Positions 33,654-42,040 of a DNA stretch of 58,080 nucleotides are shown in pieces. How positions within the stretch are numbered: the stretch's first letter is position 1; every line of letters begins with the position of its first letter. This DNA is from Duganella radicis (GTDB lineage: Bacteria > Pseudomonadota > Gammaproteobacteria > Burkholderiales > Burkholderiaceae_D). The position numbers were made by a program, and so were the translations under genes. The DNA is taken from contig NZ_WNKY01000038.1 in assembly GCF_009720825.1 (NCBI RefSeq), positions 1 through 58,080 of the forward strand. The letters run 5' to 3'. The notes beneath the pieces were generated by a model. It saw nothing but the letters and a program-made list of their open reading frames with translations. It did not search any database and was not told the DNA's origin.

Positions 33654-35843
33654 TCAGAAGCGTGTCTCTACCGTGACGCGCAGTTGCGCCTCGCCGCTGG
33701 CAACCGTCATGCGGTTGATGCTGCCGTGACTGTCGTTGTACAGGCTTTCGGTGGTGTAGTCCTGAGCCAACAGATTGGACACCGCCACCCGCAGATTGTT
33801 CTGCGGGTCCAGCTTCCACAAGGCGTAGACGTCGAGGTCGCGCCGCACCGAGGTGTAGCCGCCCTGCGTGCCGCTGAGGCGCGCCAGGCCGCCGTTGCGG
33901 AAGCTGAAATTGCTACCGGTACTCATCTGGCCGTCCGGCGTCTTGTAATCGATGCCCAGCGTGGCGCTGAGCGGCACTTGCTGGTCGAGGCGGTTGTCCG
34001 GGCCGGGCACGCTATCCACGCGCGACCAGTTGCGGCTGACGCTGGCGCGCAGGTCGAGGTTGGGCGCATGGTCGACCAGGACGCGCGCCGGGAACTTGGC
34101 CTCCAGCTCGATGCCGCGCGTTTCGGCACGGCCGTCGTTGATGGCGGTCGAGAACCAGCGCTGGTCTTCGTAGAACAAGCCTTGATGCGTGTAATTTTCA
34201 ATGCGGCGCACCGAGGCGCTGGCGCTCAGCAGGCCGCCGTCGCCCCAGTAGTGCTCGAACGACGCGTCCAGCCCCAGCGCCAGCTCCGGCTTGAGGTTGG
34301 GATTGCCGCGACGGTCCGGCTCGGTCGGGCTGTTGTTGGTCGAGGTGAATTTGCGCGGGATGAGGGCGGCGGTCGATGGCGCCTTGTAGGTGCGGGTCAG
34401 CGCGAAGCGGATCTGGTCCTTCTTGTTGGGCAGCTTGACCAGCGTTTGCAGCAGCGGGCTGAACACGCTGGAGCGATTTTGCACGGGATCGATGCTGTCG
34501 CCGTCGGCGCGGGTGTCCAGCCCTTCCCAGCGCAGGCCGGTGTAGACCGACCAGCGCGGCGTGATATTCCATTCGTCCTGGCCGTACAGCGCCAGCCGCG
34601 TGACCTTGGCGGTGAAGCCTTCGTCGCTGTTGATCGGCGAGCTGCCCGGCAGATCGGCGTCGCGCTGCACGCGGGTATCGTCGCGCTGGGTGACGCCGGC
34701 GTCCCAGCCCATGGACAGCGCGTGCTCGGCGGCGTCCTTGTCGTCGAAGGTGTACGGCGTGGAGTACTTGCCTTGCGTGCTGAAACCCTGTTCCGTGCTT
34801 GCCGACGTCACGGTGCGCAACAGCGTGGCCGGCAAGCCGCGATTGCCCGCCAGTTGCAGCGAATCGGCGGTGTTGCGCGCCTCGCTGACGGCGGCCTTGA
34901 GATCGAACTTGGCGCCTTCTTCCAGCTTGTGCACCCAGTTCAGGTCGGTGCGGCCGAAGGCGCTGTGGTTGCTGTACGAGTTGTCGCTGCGGTCGTAATC
35001 GGGGCCGTCGCCAAAAGCGGTCTCGGTGCGGCCGTGGCTGTTGCTGGCAAAGCGGTTCCAGTTGAAGAAGGTTTGCGAGGTGAGCGTGTCGCCGCCCTCC
35101 AGCATCCAGTTGATGCGCGGCGAGAGATTGAAGCCGTCGCCCTTGCCTTTGTCCTGCCAGCTTGAGGCACGCGCATAATCGGGCGCACCGTCGGCATCGG
35201 CGCCGGTTTCCCAGGTGGGCGTCATGCGGTCGTAGCGGAAATGCCAGGCGTTGGCGCCGAAGGAATACGAAGTACGGTCCTGCTTGTCCGACATTTGCAG
35301 GCTCATGCTGGGCGAACTGCTGGACTTGCTGCCCTTGGCCTGGCTGAGCTTCAGCTCGCGCTGGGCCGCCTTGAGCGCCTTTTTCAGCACGATATTGATG
35401 GTGCCGGCGATGGACTGGGTGCTGAATTCGGCGCTGGCGGCGCGCAGCACCTCGATGCGTTCGATCACATCCGGAGCCAGGCTGTCGATGGAAAAGCCGG
35501 CCGGGGCGCGTTCGCCATTGATCAGGATCTGGGTATAGCCGACGCCGAGGCCGCGCATGCGGATCTCGCCGCCGCCGCGCCCGGCCGCGCCGCCGACGGT
35601 AATCCCGGGCAGTCGCTTGAGCACGTCATTGACCGAGGTATCGCCGTATTTCTGGATTTCCTCCGCATTGACCACCGTCTTGCTAGCGGTATCATCACGG
35701 CGCGCATCATACTTGGCGGCCGAGCCCTTGATCTCCACCTTCTGCATCTCTTCCTGCTTGGGCTTCTCCGCCTCGGCACGCGCCGCCCCGGCGGCAACGC
35801 AAACGGAAAGCACAGCGACAGGCATCACACGAATCGGCGTCAT
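33654..35843 (-). CDS. TonB-dependent outer-membrane receptor
   Basis: The product of about 729 residues has a signal peptide ('VMPVAVLSVCVAAGAARA'), a plug domain ('GDTSVNDVLKRLPGITVGG', 'GGGEIRMRGLGVGYTQILI', 'PDVIERIEVLRAASAEFSTQ') and a C-terminal beta-barrel ending in Phe ('LRVTVETRF'). It should import a large substrate, such as a siderophore or glycan, using ExbBD-TonB energy. The substrate is not evident and no hydrolase or siderophore genes are adjacent. ATG 35843 places the signal peptide at the N-terminus; an in-frame ATG at 35882 would add 13 residues. Confidence 0.92.
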   Translation of the reverse strand: MTPIRVMPVAVLSVCVAAGAARAEAEKPKQEEMQKVEIKGSAAKYDARRDDTASKTVVNAEEIQKYGDTSVNDVLKRLPGITVGGAAGRGGGEIRMRGLGVGYTQILINGERAPAGFSIDSLAPDVIERIEVLRAASAEFSTQSIAGTINIVLKKALKAAQRELKLSQAKGSKSSSSPSMSLQMSDKQDRTSYSFGANAWHFRYDRMTPTWETGADADGAPDYARASSWQDKGKGDGFNLSPRINWMLEGGDTLTSQTFFNWNRFASNSHGRTETAFGDGPDYDRSDNSYSNHSAFGRTDLNWVHKLEEGAKFDLKAAVSEARNTADSLQLAGNRGLPATLLRTVTSASTEQGFSTQGKYSTPYTFDDKDAAEHALSMGWDAGVTQRDDTRVQRDADLPGSSPINSDEGFTAKVTRLALYGQDEWNITPRWSVYTGLRWEGLDTRADGDSIDPVQNRSSVFSPLLQTLVKLPNKKDQIRFALTRTYKAPSTAALIPRKFTSTNNSPTEPDRRGNPNLKPELALGLDASFEHYWGDGGLLSASASVRRIENYTHQGLFYEDQRWFSTAINDGRAETRGIELEAKFPARVLVDHAPNLDLRASVSRNWSRVDSVPGPDNRLDQQVPLSATLGIDYKTPDGQMSTGSNFSFRNGGLARLSGTQGGYTSVRRDLDVYALWKLDPQNNLRVAVSNLLAQDYTTESLYNDSHGSINRMTVASGEAQLRVTVETRF

Positions 35844-35950
35844 ACGGATTTGGCAAGTTGTAGGATGAGTGAACTCCCGCATTATGCCCTGTTTTTTATC
35901 AAATCCGCATTCATATATACGCGCATAATTGAAGAATCAGGAGGCACGCC

Positions 35951-36169
35951 ATGAACCGCAAACTGAAACCATCCTCGACCTACATCACCAACGACCGGCC
36001 GGCAATCCTGGGCGGTGCCCGCATGACCCCCTTTCAACTCCCGCCCGATTTCGACCTCACCCTGCACCGTAAAATACTCGCCTCCGGCAAGGTGAAAGCA
36101 GCCACACCCGAAGACTGCGCGCGTGAAATAGCGATATTGAAACAAAAGATCAAGGACGGCCTTGATTAA
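35951..36169 (+). CDS. Small hypothetical protein, first of a coupled pair
   Basis: The 72-residue soluble protein is unrecognised. A flexible N-terminus ('MNRKLKPSSTYITNDRPAIL') precedes a likely helical end ('CAREIAILKQKIKDGLD'). CAGGAGG precedes the ATG with good spacing. Its stop overlaps the start of the next small gene by 8 bases, giving a two-gene unit divergent from the TonB receptor. The size and overlap recall toxin-antitoxin pairs, but no known toxin or antitoxin motif is visible. Confidence 0.55.
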   Translation: MNRKLKPSSTYITNDRPAILGGARMTPFQLPPDFDLTLHRKILASGKVKAATPEDCAREIAILKQKIKDGLD

Positions 36170-36416
36170 GTTCGACTTCGATGCCGATTTGCGTTTCCGT
36201 GATAGTTTGACCAGTCTGGGAGCCCGGCAATCGGTCGACATCCTCGATTCGCTGGCAGCAATCAGCGCGCAGGGACATAGCTGGGATGAATTCGCATATC
36301 GCTATGGCTGGGAGCCGTTGTGCCTGCCCGGCATCGACACCTTCCCCGGCGCAAACGAACTACACCAATTCCAGATTCAAGCCGCCTCAGCGCAGCAATA
36401 CCAAATAATCGGCTAG
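36162..36416 (+). CDS. Small hypothetical protein, second of a coupled pair
   Basis: The 84-residue product has a TTG start inside the last codons of the preceding gene and contains 'SLAAISAQGHSWDEFAYRYG'. No family is recognised and no signal or membrane helix is seen. The start is inferred from the overlap and could differ. The following 113 bases to psd hold a likely psd promoter. Confidence 0.5.
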   Translation: MIKFDFDADLRFRDSLTSLGARQSVDILDSLAAISAQGHSWDEFAYRYGWEPLCLPGIDTFPGANELHQFQIQAASAQQYQIIG

Positions 36417-36491
36417 TCCCACGAGAATGTGGTCATCATCTGCGCTATTGCCCGCAAGGGGTAAATTAGCTGTTTTCTTTCGATACAACGC

Positions 36492-36497
36492 TATAAT
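36492..36497 (+). promoter_or_regulatory. Candidate -10 box for psd
   Basis: A perfect TATAAT lies 33 bases before the GTG of psd in an AT-richer intergenic stretch. The -35 region is not close to TTGACA, so the promoter is assigned mainly on the -10 box and its position. Confidence 0.4.
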
Positions 36498-36529
36498 GCG
36501 CGATCGTTAATTTGTATGGATTTACTACC

Positions 36530-37378
36530 GTGTCCGATCGTCTTGCCGTTTTGCCGCAATATTTGCTCCCGAAGAGCGCGCTGACCAATTTCGCCGGCCG
36601 TGTCGCCGGCGCCAAGGCCGGTAAATATACGACCGGCTTGATCCGCTGGTTCGTCGGCCGCTACAACGTCAATATGGACGAAGCGCTCGATCCGAATATC
36701 GCCAATTACAAGACGTTTAACGAATTCTTCACCCGCGCCCTGCGCCCGGACGCCCGCCCGCTGGCCGACGCCGCCTACATCTGCCCGGTCGACGGCCGCA
36801 TCAGCCAGTTCGGCGACATCGAGAACGACCAGATCTTCCAGGCCAAGGGCCACCAGTTCAGCACCACCGCCCTGGTCGGCGGCGATGCCAGGCTGGCCGC
36901 GCAATTCCAGCACGGCAGCTTCGCCAATCTCTACCTGAGCCCGCGCGACTACCACCGCATCCACATGCCCATCGACGGCAAGCTGACCCGCATGATTTAT
37001 GTGCCGGGCGAGCTGTTCTCGGTCAACCCGACCACCGCGCGCGGCATTCCCGGCCTGTTCGCCCGCAACGAGCGCGTGGTGTGCGTGTTCGACACCGCCC
37101 ACGGCCCGTTCGTGATGACGCTGGTCGGCGCCACCATCGTCGGCAGCATGGCCACCGTGTGGCACGGCGTGGTCAATCCGCCGCGTCTGCCGCAAGTCAC
37201 CGAGTGGAAATACGACGACCAGAACATCGTGCTGAAAAAAGGCGATGAACTGGGCCGTTTCCTGTTGGGCTCCACCGTGGTGATGCTGTTCCAGAAGGAT
37301 GTGCTGAAATTCAACCCGGCCTGGCAGCCAGCCGGCTCGGTCCAGCTGGGCGAGGAAATGGCCCAGCTGAAAAAGTAA
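36530..37378 (+). CDS. psd: Phosphatidylserine decarboxylase
   Basis: The product of 282 residues is a type I phosphatidylserine decarboxylase, the inner-membrane enzyme that makes phosphatidylethanolamine. Conserved features include 'TFNEFFTRALRPDARP', 'CPVDGRISQFGDI', 'LSPRDYHRIHMPIDGKL', 'GEMFSV'-type 'GELFSVNP', and the self-cleavage site LGST in 'GRFLLGSTVVMLF', whose Ser becomes the pyruvoyl group. GTG 36530 gives the usual MSDRLAVLPQYLLPK beginning; the frame is open slightly upstream with a TTG at 36512. Confidence 0.96.
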   Translation: MSDRLAVLPQYLLPKSALTNFAGRVAGAKAGKYTTGLIRWFVGRYNVNMDEALDPNIANYKTFNEFFTRALRPDARPLADAAYICPVDGRISQFGDIENDQIFQAKGHQFSTTALVGGDARLAAQFQHGSFANLYLSPRDYHRIHMPIDGKLTRMIYVPGELFSVNPTTARGIPGLFARNERVVCVFDTAHGPFVMTLVGATIVGSMATVWHGVVNPPRLPQVTEWKYDDQNIVLKKGDELGRFLLGSTVVMLFQKDVLKFNPAWQPAGSVQLGEEMAQLKK

Positions 37379-38290
37379 TCACAGCCCGGCCGCAACACCC
37401 GTTGCGAAGGCCGCTTCCAGCGTATCGAGGAGCGCCCGGGTCTTGGCCGGCATCAGCCGCCGTCCCGGGAAGACCGCCCACCCCGTCACCTGCGGGAAGC
37501 CCCATTCGGGCAGCACCCGCACCAACGCCCCCGTCTGCACATACGGCCGCGCAATCGCCTCGGTTGAAGCGCCGATGCCGATGCCGGTGGCAGCCATGCG
37601 CACCAGCAGCTCCGGTGAATTGGCCAGCAACCTCACCGGTAGCTCACGCTCCCACGAAGTTTTCCCCCGCAGCAGATGCCAGCGTATCAGCCCATTCACG
37701 CGCGGCGGCAGACTCAGCAAATCATGCTTGAACAGGTCATCCGGATGCTCGGGCAAGCCGCGGAGATTGGTGTACTTGGGCGAGGCATACAGCGCCAGCG
37801 AACTGAAGGTGATGCGCCGCGCCGCCAGCGAAGCGTCGTCCGGCAGATTGCCCATGCGGATGGCCAGGTCGAAACCCTCCGCCATCAGATCGACCCGGCG
37901 CGGCGACAAGTCCAGCTCCAGCGAGATGCCCGGATAGCGGTCCATGAACCGCGCCAGCACCGCCGTCATTGCCACGTTGGCGAAGTCGGCCGGCATCGAC
38001 ACCCGCAACAAACCGCTGGGCGCGCCCTGCCGGTGCTGAGCCAGCGCACCGGCCGCATCGGTCTCGTCCGCCACCTTGCGCGCATGCTCCAGCAGACTGG
38101 CGCCAAACTCGGTCAGCACCAGCTTGCGCGTGGTGCGCTGGAGCAGGCGCTCGCCCAGCTTGCCTTCCAGCAGCGTGATGCGGCGCGACACCGTGGACTT
38201 GGGCAACTGCACCCGCTCCGCCGCCAGGCTGAAACTGCCGCATTCGACGATGCGGGCGAACAAAAGCAGGTCTCCGGGATCGATTTCCAT
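37379..38290 (-). CDS. LysR-type transcriptional regulator next to azoreductase
   Basis: The 303-residue protein has an N-terminal helix-turn-helix ('CGSFSLAAERVQLPKSTVSR') and a LysR substrate domain of the CrgA/DsdC-like group. It is divergent from the azoreductase gene, with a 119-base gap (38291-38409), the classic arrangement for a LysR protein controlling its neighbour. Regulation of azoR and the pirin gene by quinones or electrophiles is a reasonable inference. Confidence 0.92.
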   Translation of the reverse strand: MEIDPGDLLLFARIVECGSFSLAAERVQLPKSTVSRRITLLEGKLGERLLQRTTRKLVLTEFGASLLEHARKVADETDAAGALAQHRQGAPSGLLRVSMPADFANVAMTAVLARFMDRYPGISLELDLSPRRVDLMAEGFDLAIRMGNLPDDASLAARRITFSSLALYASPKYTNLRGLPEHPDDLFKHDLLSLPPRVNGLIRWHLLRGKTSWERELPVRLLANSPELLVRMAATGIGIGASTEAIARPYVQTGALVRVLPEWGFPQVTGWAVFPGRRLMPAKTRALLDTLEAAFATGVAAGL

Positions 38291-38409
38291 GATGATTGTT
38301 CCATTGGTGGATTAATGTTATCCATTTTAATGGCTTCCGCATGGTATTTGAAACGATTAAAGTGACTCCACCGACGCAGCACTCAACCAAATACTTAAGG
38401 AGCAACGCC

Positions 38410-39009
38410 ATGAACATCCTGCAAATCAACTCCAGCGCCCGCAGCACCGGTTCCGAATCGACCCGCCTGGCCGATGCCCTGGTCGCCAAACTGCGGGCCG
38501 CCAACCCGGCCGCTGCCCTGAGCCGCCGCGACCTGGCCGCCGATCCGCACCCGGTACTGGACGAGCCTGCCCTGCAAGCCCTGTTCACCCCGGCCGACCA
38601 GCGCACCGCCGAACAAGCCGCCCGCGTGGCACTGGACGACGCCCTGATCGCCCAGGTGCAAGCGGCCGACGTGATCGTGATCGGCGCGCCGACCTACAAC
38701 TTTGGCATCACCGCCCAGCTGAAAACCTGGTTCGACGCGATTGCCCGCGCCGGCGTGACCTTCAAGTACGGCCCAACCGGCCCGGTCGGCCTGCTGACTG
38801 GCAAAAAAGTCTACGTGACCCTGTCGCGTGGCGGCCTGCACCGTGACGGTCCGACCGACACCCAGCTGGCGCACATCAAGATGTTCCTGAGCTTTGTGGG
38901 CCTGACCGATGTGCAATACGTGTTCGCCGAAGGTCTGGGCATGGGGCCGGAAGCCGTGGCCAAGGCGCAAGCCCAGGCCGAGGCGGAAATCAACGCAATC
39001 CTGGTATAA
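38410..39009 (+). CDS. azoR: FMN-dependent NADH-azoreductase
   Basis: The 199-residue flavodoxin-like protein matches AzoR/AcpD: 'MNILQINSSARSTGSESTRL', 'VIGAPTYNFGITAQLKTWFD', 'RAGVTFKYGPTGPVGLLTGK' and 'SRGGLH'. It reduces quinones and azo compounds with NADH and acts mainly against quinone or thiol stress. AAGGAG precedes ATG 38410. The pirin gene follows 14 bases later, forming a likely operon. Confidence 0.94.
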   Translation: MNILQINSSARSTGSESTRLADALVAKLRAANPAAALSRRDLAADPHPVLDEPALQALFTPADQRTAEQAARVALDDALIAQVQAADVIVIGAPTYNFGITAQLKTWFDAIARAGVTFKYGPTGPVGLLTGKKVYVTLSRGGLHRDGPTDTQLAHIKMFLSFVGLTDVQYVFAEGLGMGPEAVAKAQAQAEAEINAILV

Positions 39010-39023
39010 ACAAGGAGAAGGAC

Positions 39024-39893
39024 ATGACCGATCAAGTAAACACCGCACGCAGCGTGGAACGCATCATCACCGGCCAGGCCGTCATGGACGGCGCGGGCGT
39101 GAAGATCAACCGTGTCCTGACGCAAACGCTGCAACGCCGCCTGGACCCGTTCCTGATGCTGGACAACTTCGGCAGCGACCAGGCCAACGATTACATCGCC
39201 GGTTTCCCGAGCCATCCGCATCGCGGCTTTGAAACCGTGACCTACATGATCGAAGGCCGCATGCGCCACAAGGACAGCGCCGGCAACGAAGGCCTGCTGA
39301 CCAATGGCGGCGTGCAGTGGATGACGGCCGGCCGCGGCGTCATCCACTCCGAAATGCCGGAGCAGGAAGACGGCGTGATGGAAGGCTTCCAGCTGTGGCT
39401 GAACCTGCCCGCCAAGGACAAGATGCGCGACCCGTGGTACCGCGACTTCAATGGGGCTGACGTGCCGGTGTTCGAAACCGCCGAAGGCGCCAAGGTCAAG
39501 GTGATCGCAGGCCGCAGCCATGGCGTGGACGGCGCGGTGCGGCGCGAAGTGACCGAACCGCTGTACCTCGACGTGCATCTGCCCGCCGGCGCCAGCTTCA
39601 GCCAGGTGCTGCCGGAAGGGCATAACGCCTTCCTCTTCACCTATCGCGGATCGGTGAACGTGGATGGCAAGGCCGTGGCGTCGGGCCGCATGGCGATCCT
39701 GGCCAACACCAAAGGCGCGGACGGCGTCATCGTCAGCACGGACGAAGCTAGCCGCTTCATCCTGATCGCCGGCCAGCCGCTGAACGAGCCGATCGCGCAA
39801 TACGGCCCGTTCGTGATGAACACCCAGGCGGAAATCTTCGCCGCCGTCGAAGACTTCCGCGCCGGCAAACTGGGCGAAGAAGCCCGGGCGTAA
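39024..39893 (+). CDS. Pirin family protein (quercetinase-like bicupin)
   Basis: The 289-residue protein is a pirin with the N-terminal cupin metal site formed by His64 and His66 ('FPSHPHRGFETVTY'), His108 and Glu110 ('TAGRGVIHSEMPEQ'), followed by the pirin C-terminal domain. Bacterial pirins include quercetin 2,3-dioxygenases and stress-linked proteins. Pairing with azoR suggests a redox or aromatic-compound response. A strong hairpin terminator follows. Confidence 0.94.
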   Translation: MTDQVNTARSVERIITGQAVMDGAGVKINRVLTQTLQRRLDPFLMLDNFGSDQANDYIAGFPSHPHRGFETVTYMIEGRMRHKDSAGNEGLLTNGGVQWMTAGRGVIHSEMPEQEDGVMEGFQLWLNLPAKDKMRDPWYRDFNGADVPVFETAEGAKVKVIAGRSHGVDGAVRREVTEPLYLDVHLPAGASFSQVLPEGHNAFLFTYRGSVNVDGKAVASGRMAILANTKGADGVIVSTDEASRFILIAGQPLNEPIAQYGPFVMNTQAEIFAAVEDFRAGKLGEEARA

Positions 39894-39902
39894 AAGTTAC
39901 AG

Positions 39903-39937
39903 CAGCCGCAGGCGGGGACGTCCCGCCTGCGGCTGCC
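39903..39937. terminator. 15-bp perfect hairpin after the azoR-pirin operon
   Basis: GCAGCCGCAGGCGGG (39903-39917), a GACGT loop and CCCGCCTGCGGCTGC (39923-39937) form a perfect GC-rich stem 10 bases after the pirin stop. No clean T-run follows, so it may work bidirectionally or with help; it also lies between convergent genes. Confidence 0.6.
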
Positions 39938-39962
39938 GAATACACTTCCCAACCTTGGCCGG

Positions 39963-40160
39963 CTAGTCCCGGCCATTTTTTTCGCGCTCCGCGAGCAGAC
40001 GCTGGACTTGCCACCGCAACTGATAATTATCGACGGCATACCCCAGGAGCAAAATCACCAATACCCCAAAGCTAATGTCTTCGCTCCACCAGTGCCAGGA
40101 GGCCCAAGCCAGCACCGCAAAAATACATCCCGCCGCGAGCAGCGCGAACCCGTCCTTCAT
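39963..40160 (-). CDS. Small two-helix membrane protein
   Basis: The 65-residue product (ATG 40160) has two hydrophobic stretches ('FALLAAGCIFAVLAWASWHW' and 'FGVLVILLLGYAVDNYQ') and a charged C-terminus. The start overlaps the stop of the upstream 127-residue gene by 4 bases, suggesting coupling. The family is unknown. Confidence 0.55.
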   Translation of the reverse strand: MKDGFALLAAGCIFAVLAWASWHWWSEDISFGVLVILLLGYAVDNYQLRWQVQRLLAEREKNGRD

Positions 40161-40540
40161 GGCTGGCCCCAGGCATGACGATAGTGCTTCCTCGATTTGA
40201 CCTGAGGCCGATAGATGCCGGGCCACCGCATCAACACGCCGGCAAGCCAAGGCCGGTGCAAATTGTTCTCCCGCGCCGACATCAGCACATCAGACAATGA
40301 CGTGCCACCAGCCAGGGAACGCCCCGTTGCCACCGCGATGCTGCCCACGACCGCTCCCACATAAAACGATGCACGCAACGCCCCAAGATAAATCAGCTTC
40401 TCCAGCCCCGTTCCCGCGCCGATCAACTCGGCCACTGTCACCTTGGAGCCATGCAGAACATAAAAACCAGATATTGATGCGCCGCACTCAGGCGCTCCAT
40501 AACGGATAAAATGCCGGGATGATGGAAATCTTACTGACAT
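40157..40540 (-). CDS. Hypothetical protein with Gly-rich hydrophobic segment
   Basis: The product is up to 127 residues with one moderately hydrophobic Gly-rich region ('ASFYVGAVVGSIAVATG') and a basic C-terminus ('LHRPWLAGVLMRWPGIYRPQ'). It is coupled to the small membrane gene downstream. The start is uncertain: the first ATG overlaps the divergent gene by 22 bases. Not recognised; possibly a membrane-interacting accessory protein. Confidence 0.5.
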   Translation of the reverse strand: MSVRFPSSRHFIRYGAPECGASISGFYVLHGSKVTVAELIGAGTGLEKLIYLGALRASFYVGAVVGSIAVATGRSLAGGTSLSDVLMSARENNLHRPWLAGVLMRWPGIYRPQVKSRKHYRHAWGQP

Positions 40541-40983
40541 GGCTACGCCGCCTGAGCCACTGGCTCGGCTTTGAGACGGCCGATTCCTTCCCGCCCGGCC
40601 ACCCGTACGAGCGCACGCGCTGGAATGGCGCTTACTTCGATATCGCTTCCGATGTGAAGCCCGAGGACATCGAGCGACGCCTGTGCGAGGCGATCAGCAA
40701 TACGCCGCTGGTGTTCGGCTACATCGACAACCCCACCCCGCGCATGCAGCGCGCGCTGCTGGCGGTGCTGGAGGAACGCATGCGCAATAACCGCGGCCGC
40801 GCCACCGAGCTGGCCGTGCTGCTGGTCCAGGCCTATGAAAGCCCGCACATCAGCGAGATCATCCCCGGCCTGCGCAGCGTGGTCGACGCCACCCGCGGTC
40901 ACGACCCTGGCGACCGCGGCCGCGCCGTCATGGCCTTCCTCGGCTCCACCCAATCGCCCTTCGATGTGATCGAGATGGGTTAG
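40519..40983 (+). CDS. Hypothetical soluble protein
   Basis: The 154-residue protein (ATG at 40519 or 40522) has a Trp-rich amphipathic N-terminus ('ILLTWLRRLSHWLGF') and a soluble body ('FDIASDVKPEDIERRLCEAI', 'IIPGLRSVVDATRGHDPGDR'). No family is recognised. Its stop overlaps that of the convergent 98-residue gene by 4 bases. Confidence 0.6.
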   Translation: MMEILLTWLRRLSHWLGFETADSFPPGHPYERTRWNGAYFDIASDVKPEDIERRLCEAISNTPLVFGYIDNPTPRMQRALLAVLEERMRNNRGRATELAVLLVQAYESPHISEIIPGLRSVVDATRGHDPGDRGRAVMAFLGSTQSPFDVIEMG

Positions 40984-41276
40984 GCGGCCGAAACAGTCAT
41001 GGTCAGCACGCCGTTGGACAGCGACAGCACCGCCGTGCTGCCGCCCGGGATCACCACATTCTGGCTGTGACAGGAATAAAAATCCGTCTCGCCCATGCGG
41101 ATGTAATCGATGGCGGCGCTGATGCCGGTGCTGATCGCGTACGCCGCCAGCACGTGGTCCGGCGCGGTGACGAATTTCAGCGTCACGTCCTGCCCGACAT
41201 TGTTCAGGAAGATGGTCCGCGACGGCTTGACCGTTTTACGCGACGGCGTCTCGGTGAAGCAGATATTCATCGTCAC
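40980..41276 (-). CDS. Hypothetical protein coupled to DUF1906-like protein
   Basis: The 98-residue protein looks beta-rich ('SRTIFLNNVGQDVTLKFVTA', 'SQNVVIPGGSTAVLSLSNG') and has no signal peptide. It starts within the stop of the DUF1906-like gene (4-base overlap), so the two are co-translated. No function is known; it may be a partner of the glycosidase-like protein. Confidence 0.6.
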   Translation of the reverse strand: MTMNICFTETPSRKTVKPSRTIFLNNVGQDVTLKFVTAPDHVLAAYAISTGISAAIDYIRMGETDFYSCHSQNVVIPGGSTAVLSLSNGVLTMTVSAA

Positions 41277-41890
41277 AGCACCCGGAACAGGCCGGCCGGC
41301 CGCGCGGCGCTGGTGCGCGCCACGCCGACGCTGATGCGCTGGCCGTCATCCACCGGCAGCACCGCCCCCGCCTGCTGACGCAGGCTGTAATCCTGGTAGT
41401 CGCCGTCCTCCGCATCGGCCAGCCAGCAGGCCGTGGCCAGGCCGCGCGCCACCATGCGGTCGCAGCAGGCGCCGGAACCGTACACGCCCACCTGATACTG
41501 ACGCTCGTCCGGCGCCGCCGCCCGGAAGGCCTGATTGATGCCCTCGAAATAGCGGCTGGCCGCCCCCTCCACCCCGGCCACCTCCGGCACCGCGAAGTAA
41601 ATCACCGACCCGGACGGCTGGGCGATGACCGACTGCGCCATCAGATAGGCCGCCGCCCCGTCGGCGCAACCCTGGGCCCGGTTGTAATAACCGAGATGCC
41701 CGTCGGCCGCCTCCCACAGCACGCCGATTTGCAGCCCGGCATCGGTCAGCGCACGCGCCTCGGCCAGCGACAAACTCTTGCCCGCCTGATGGCTGTAATG
41801 CCGGATCACGAAGTCGATCCCCTGTTGTTTGATTGCTATTGCGTACTGCGTCAGTTCAAACGGTGCTTTCACGCCGGTTAAAACAGTCAT
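41273..41890 (-). CDS. DUF1906 / Rv2525c-like glycoside hydrolase-like protein
   Basis: The product of 205 residues has the TIM-barrel pattern of the DUF1906 (Rv2525c-like) family: 'QQGIDFVIRHYSHQAGKSLS', 'ALTDAGLQIGVLWEAADGHL', 'GSVIYFAVPEVAG', 'YQVGVYGSGACCDRMVARGL' and 'ACWLADAEDGDYQDY'. Members are thought to bind or cleave cell-wall glycans. No signal peptide is visible, so it may be delivered by another route or be intracellular. ATG 41890 follows CGGAGTG. Confidence 0.75.
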   Translation of the reverse strand: MTVLTGVKAPFELTQYAIAIKQQGIDFVIRHYSHQAGKSLSLAEARALTDAGLQIGVLWEAADGHLGYYNRAQGCADGAAAYLMAQSVIAQPSGSVIYFAVPEVAGVEGAASRYFEGINQAFRAAAPDERQYQVGVYGSGACCDRMVARGLATACWLADAEDGDYQDYSLRQQAGAVLPVDDGQRISVGVARTSAARPAGLFRVL

Positions 41891-42040
41891 TGGCACTCCG
41901 TGGTAAATGTTCAACTATTTCTTTCAGGATAGTGTTAGTATTTTCTGAACGATGACTTTACCGGGGCGCCCTCCAGCTGGCCTTCCGAAAACCTTCAGGC
42001 CGATTAAGTCATTGATTGGAAAAGAAATGTTCGAGGTAGG

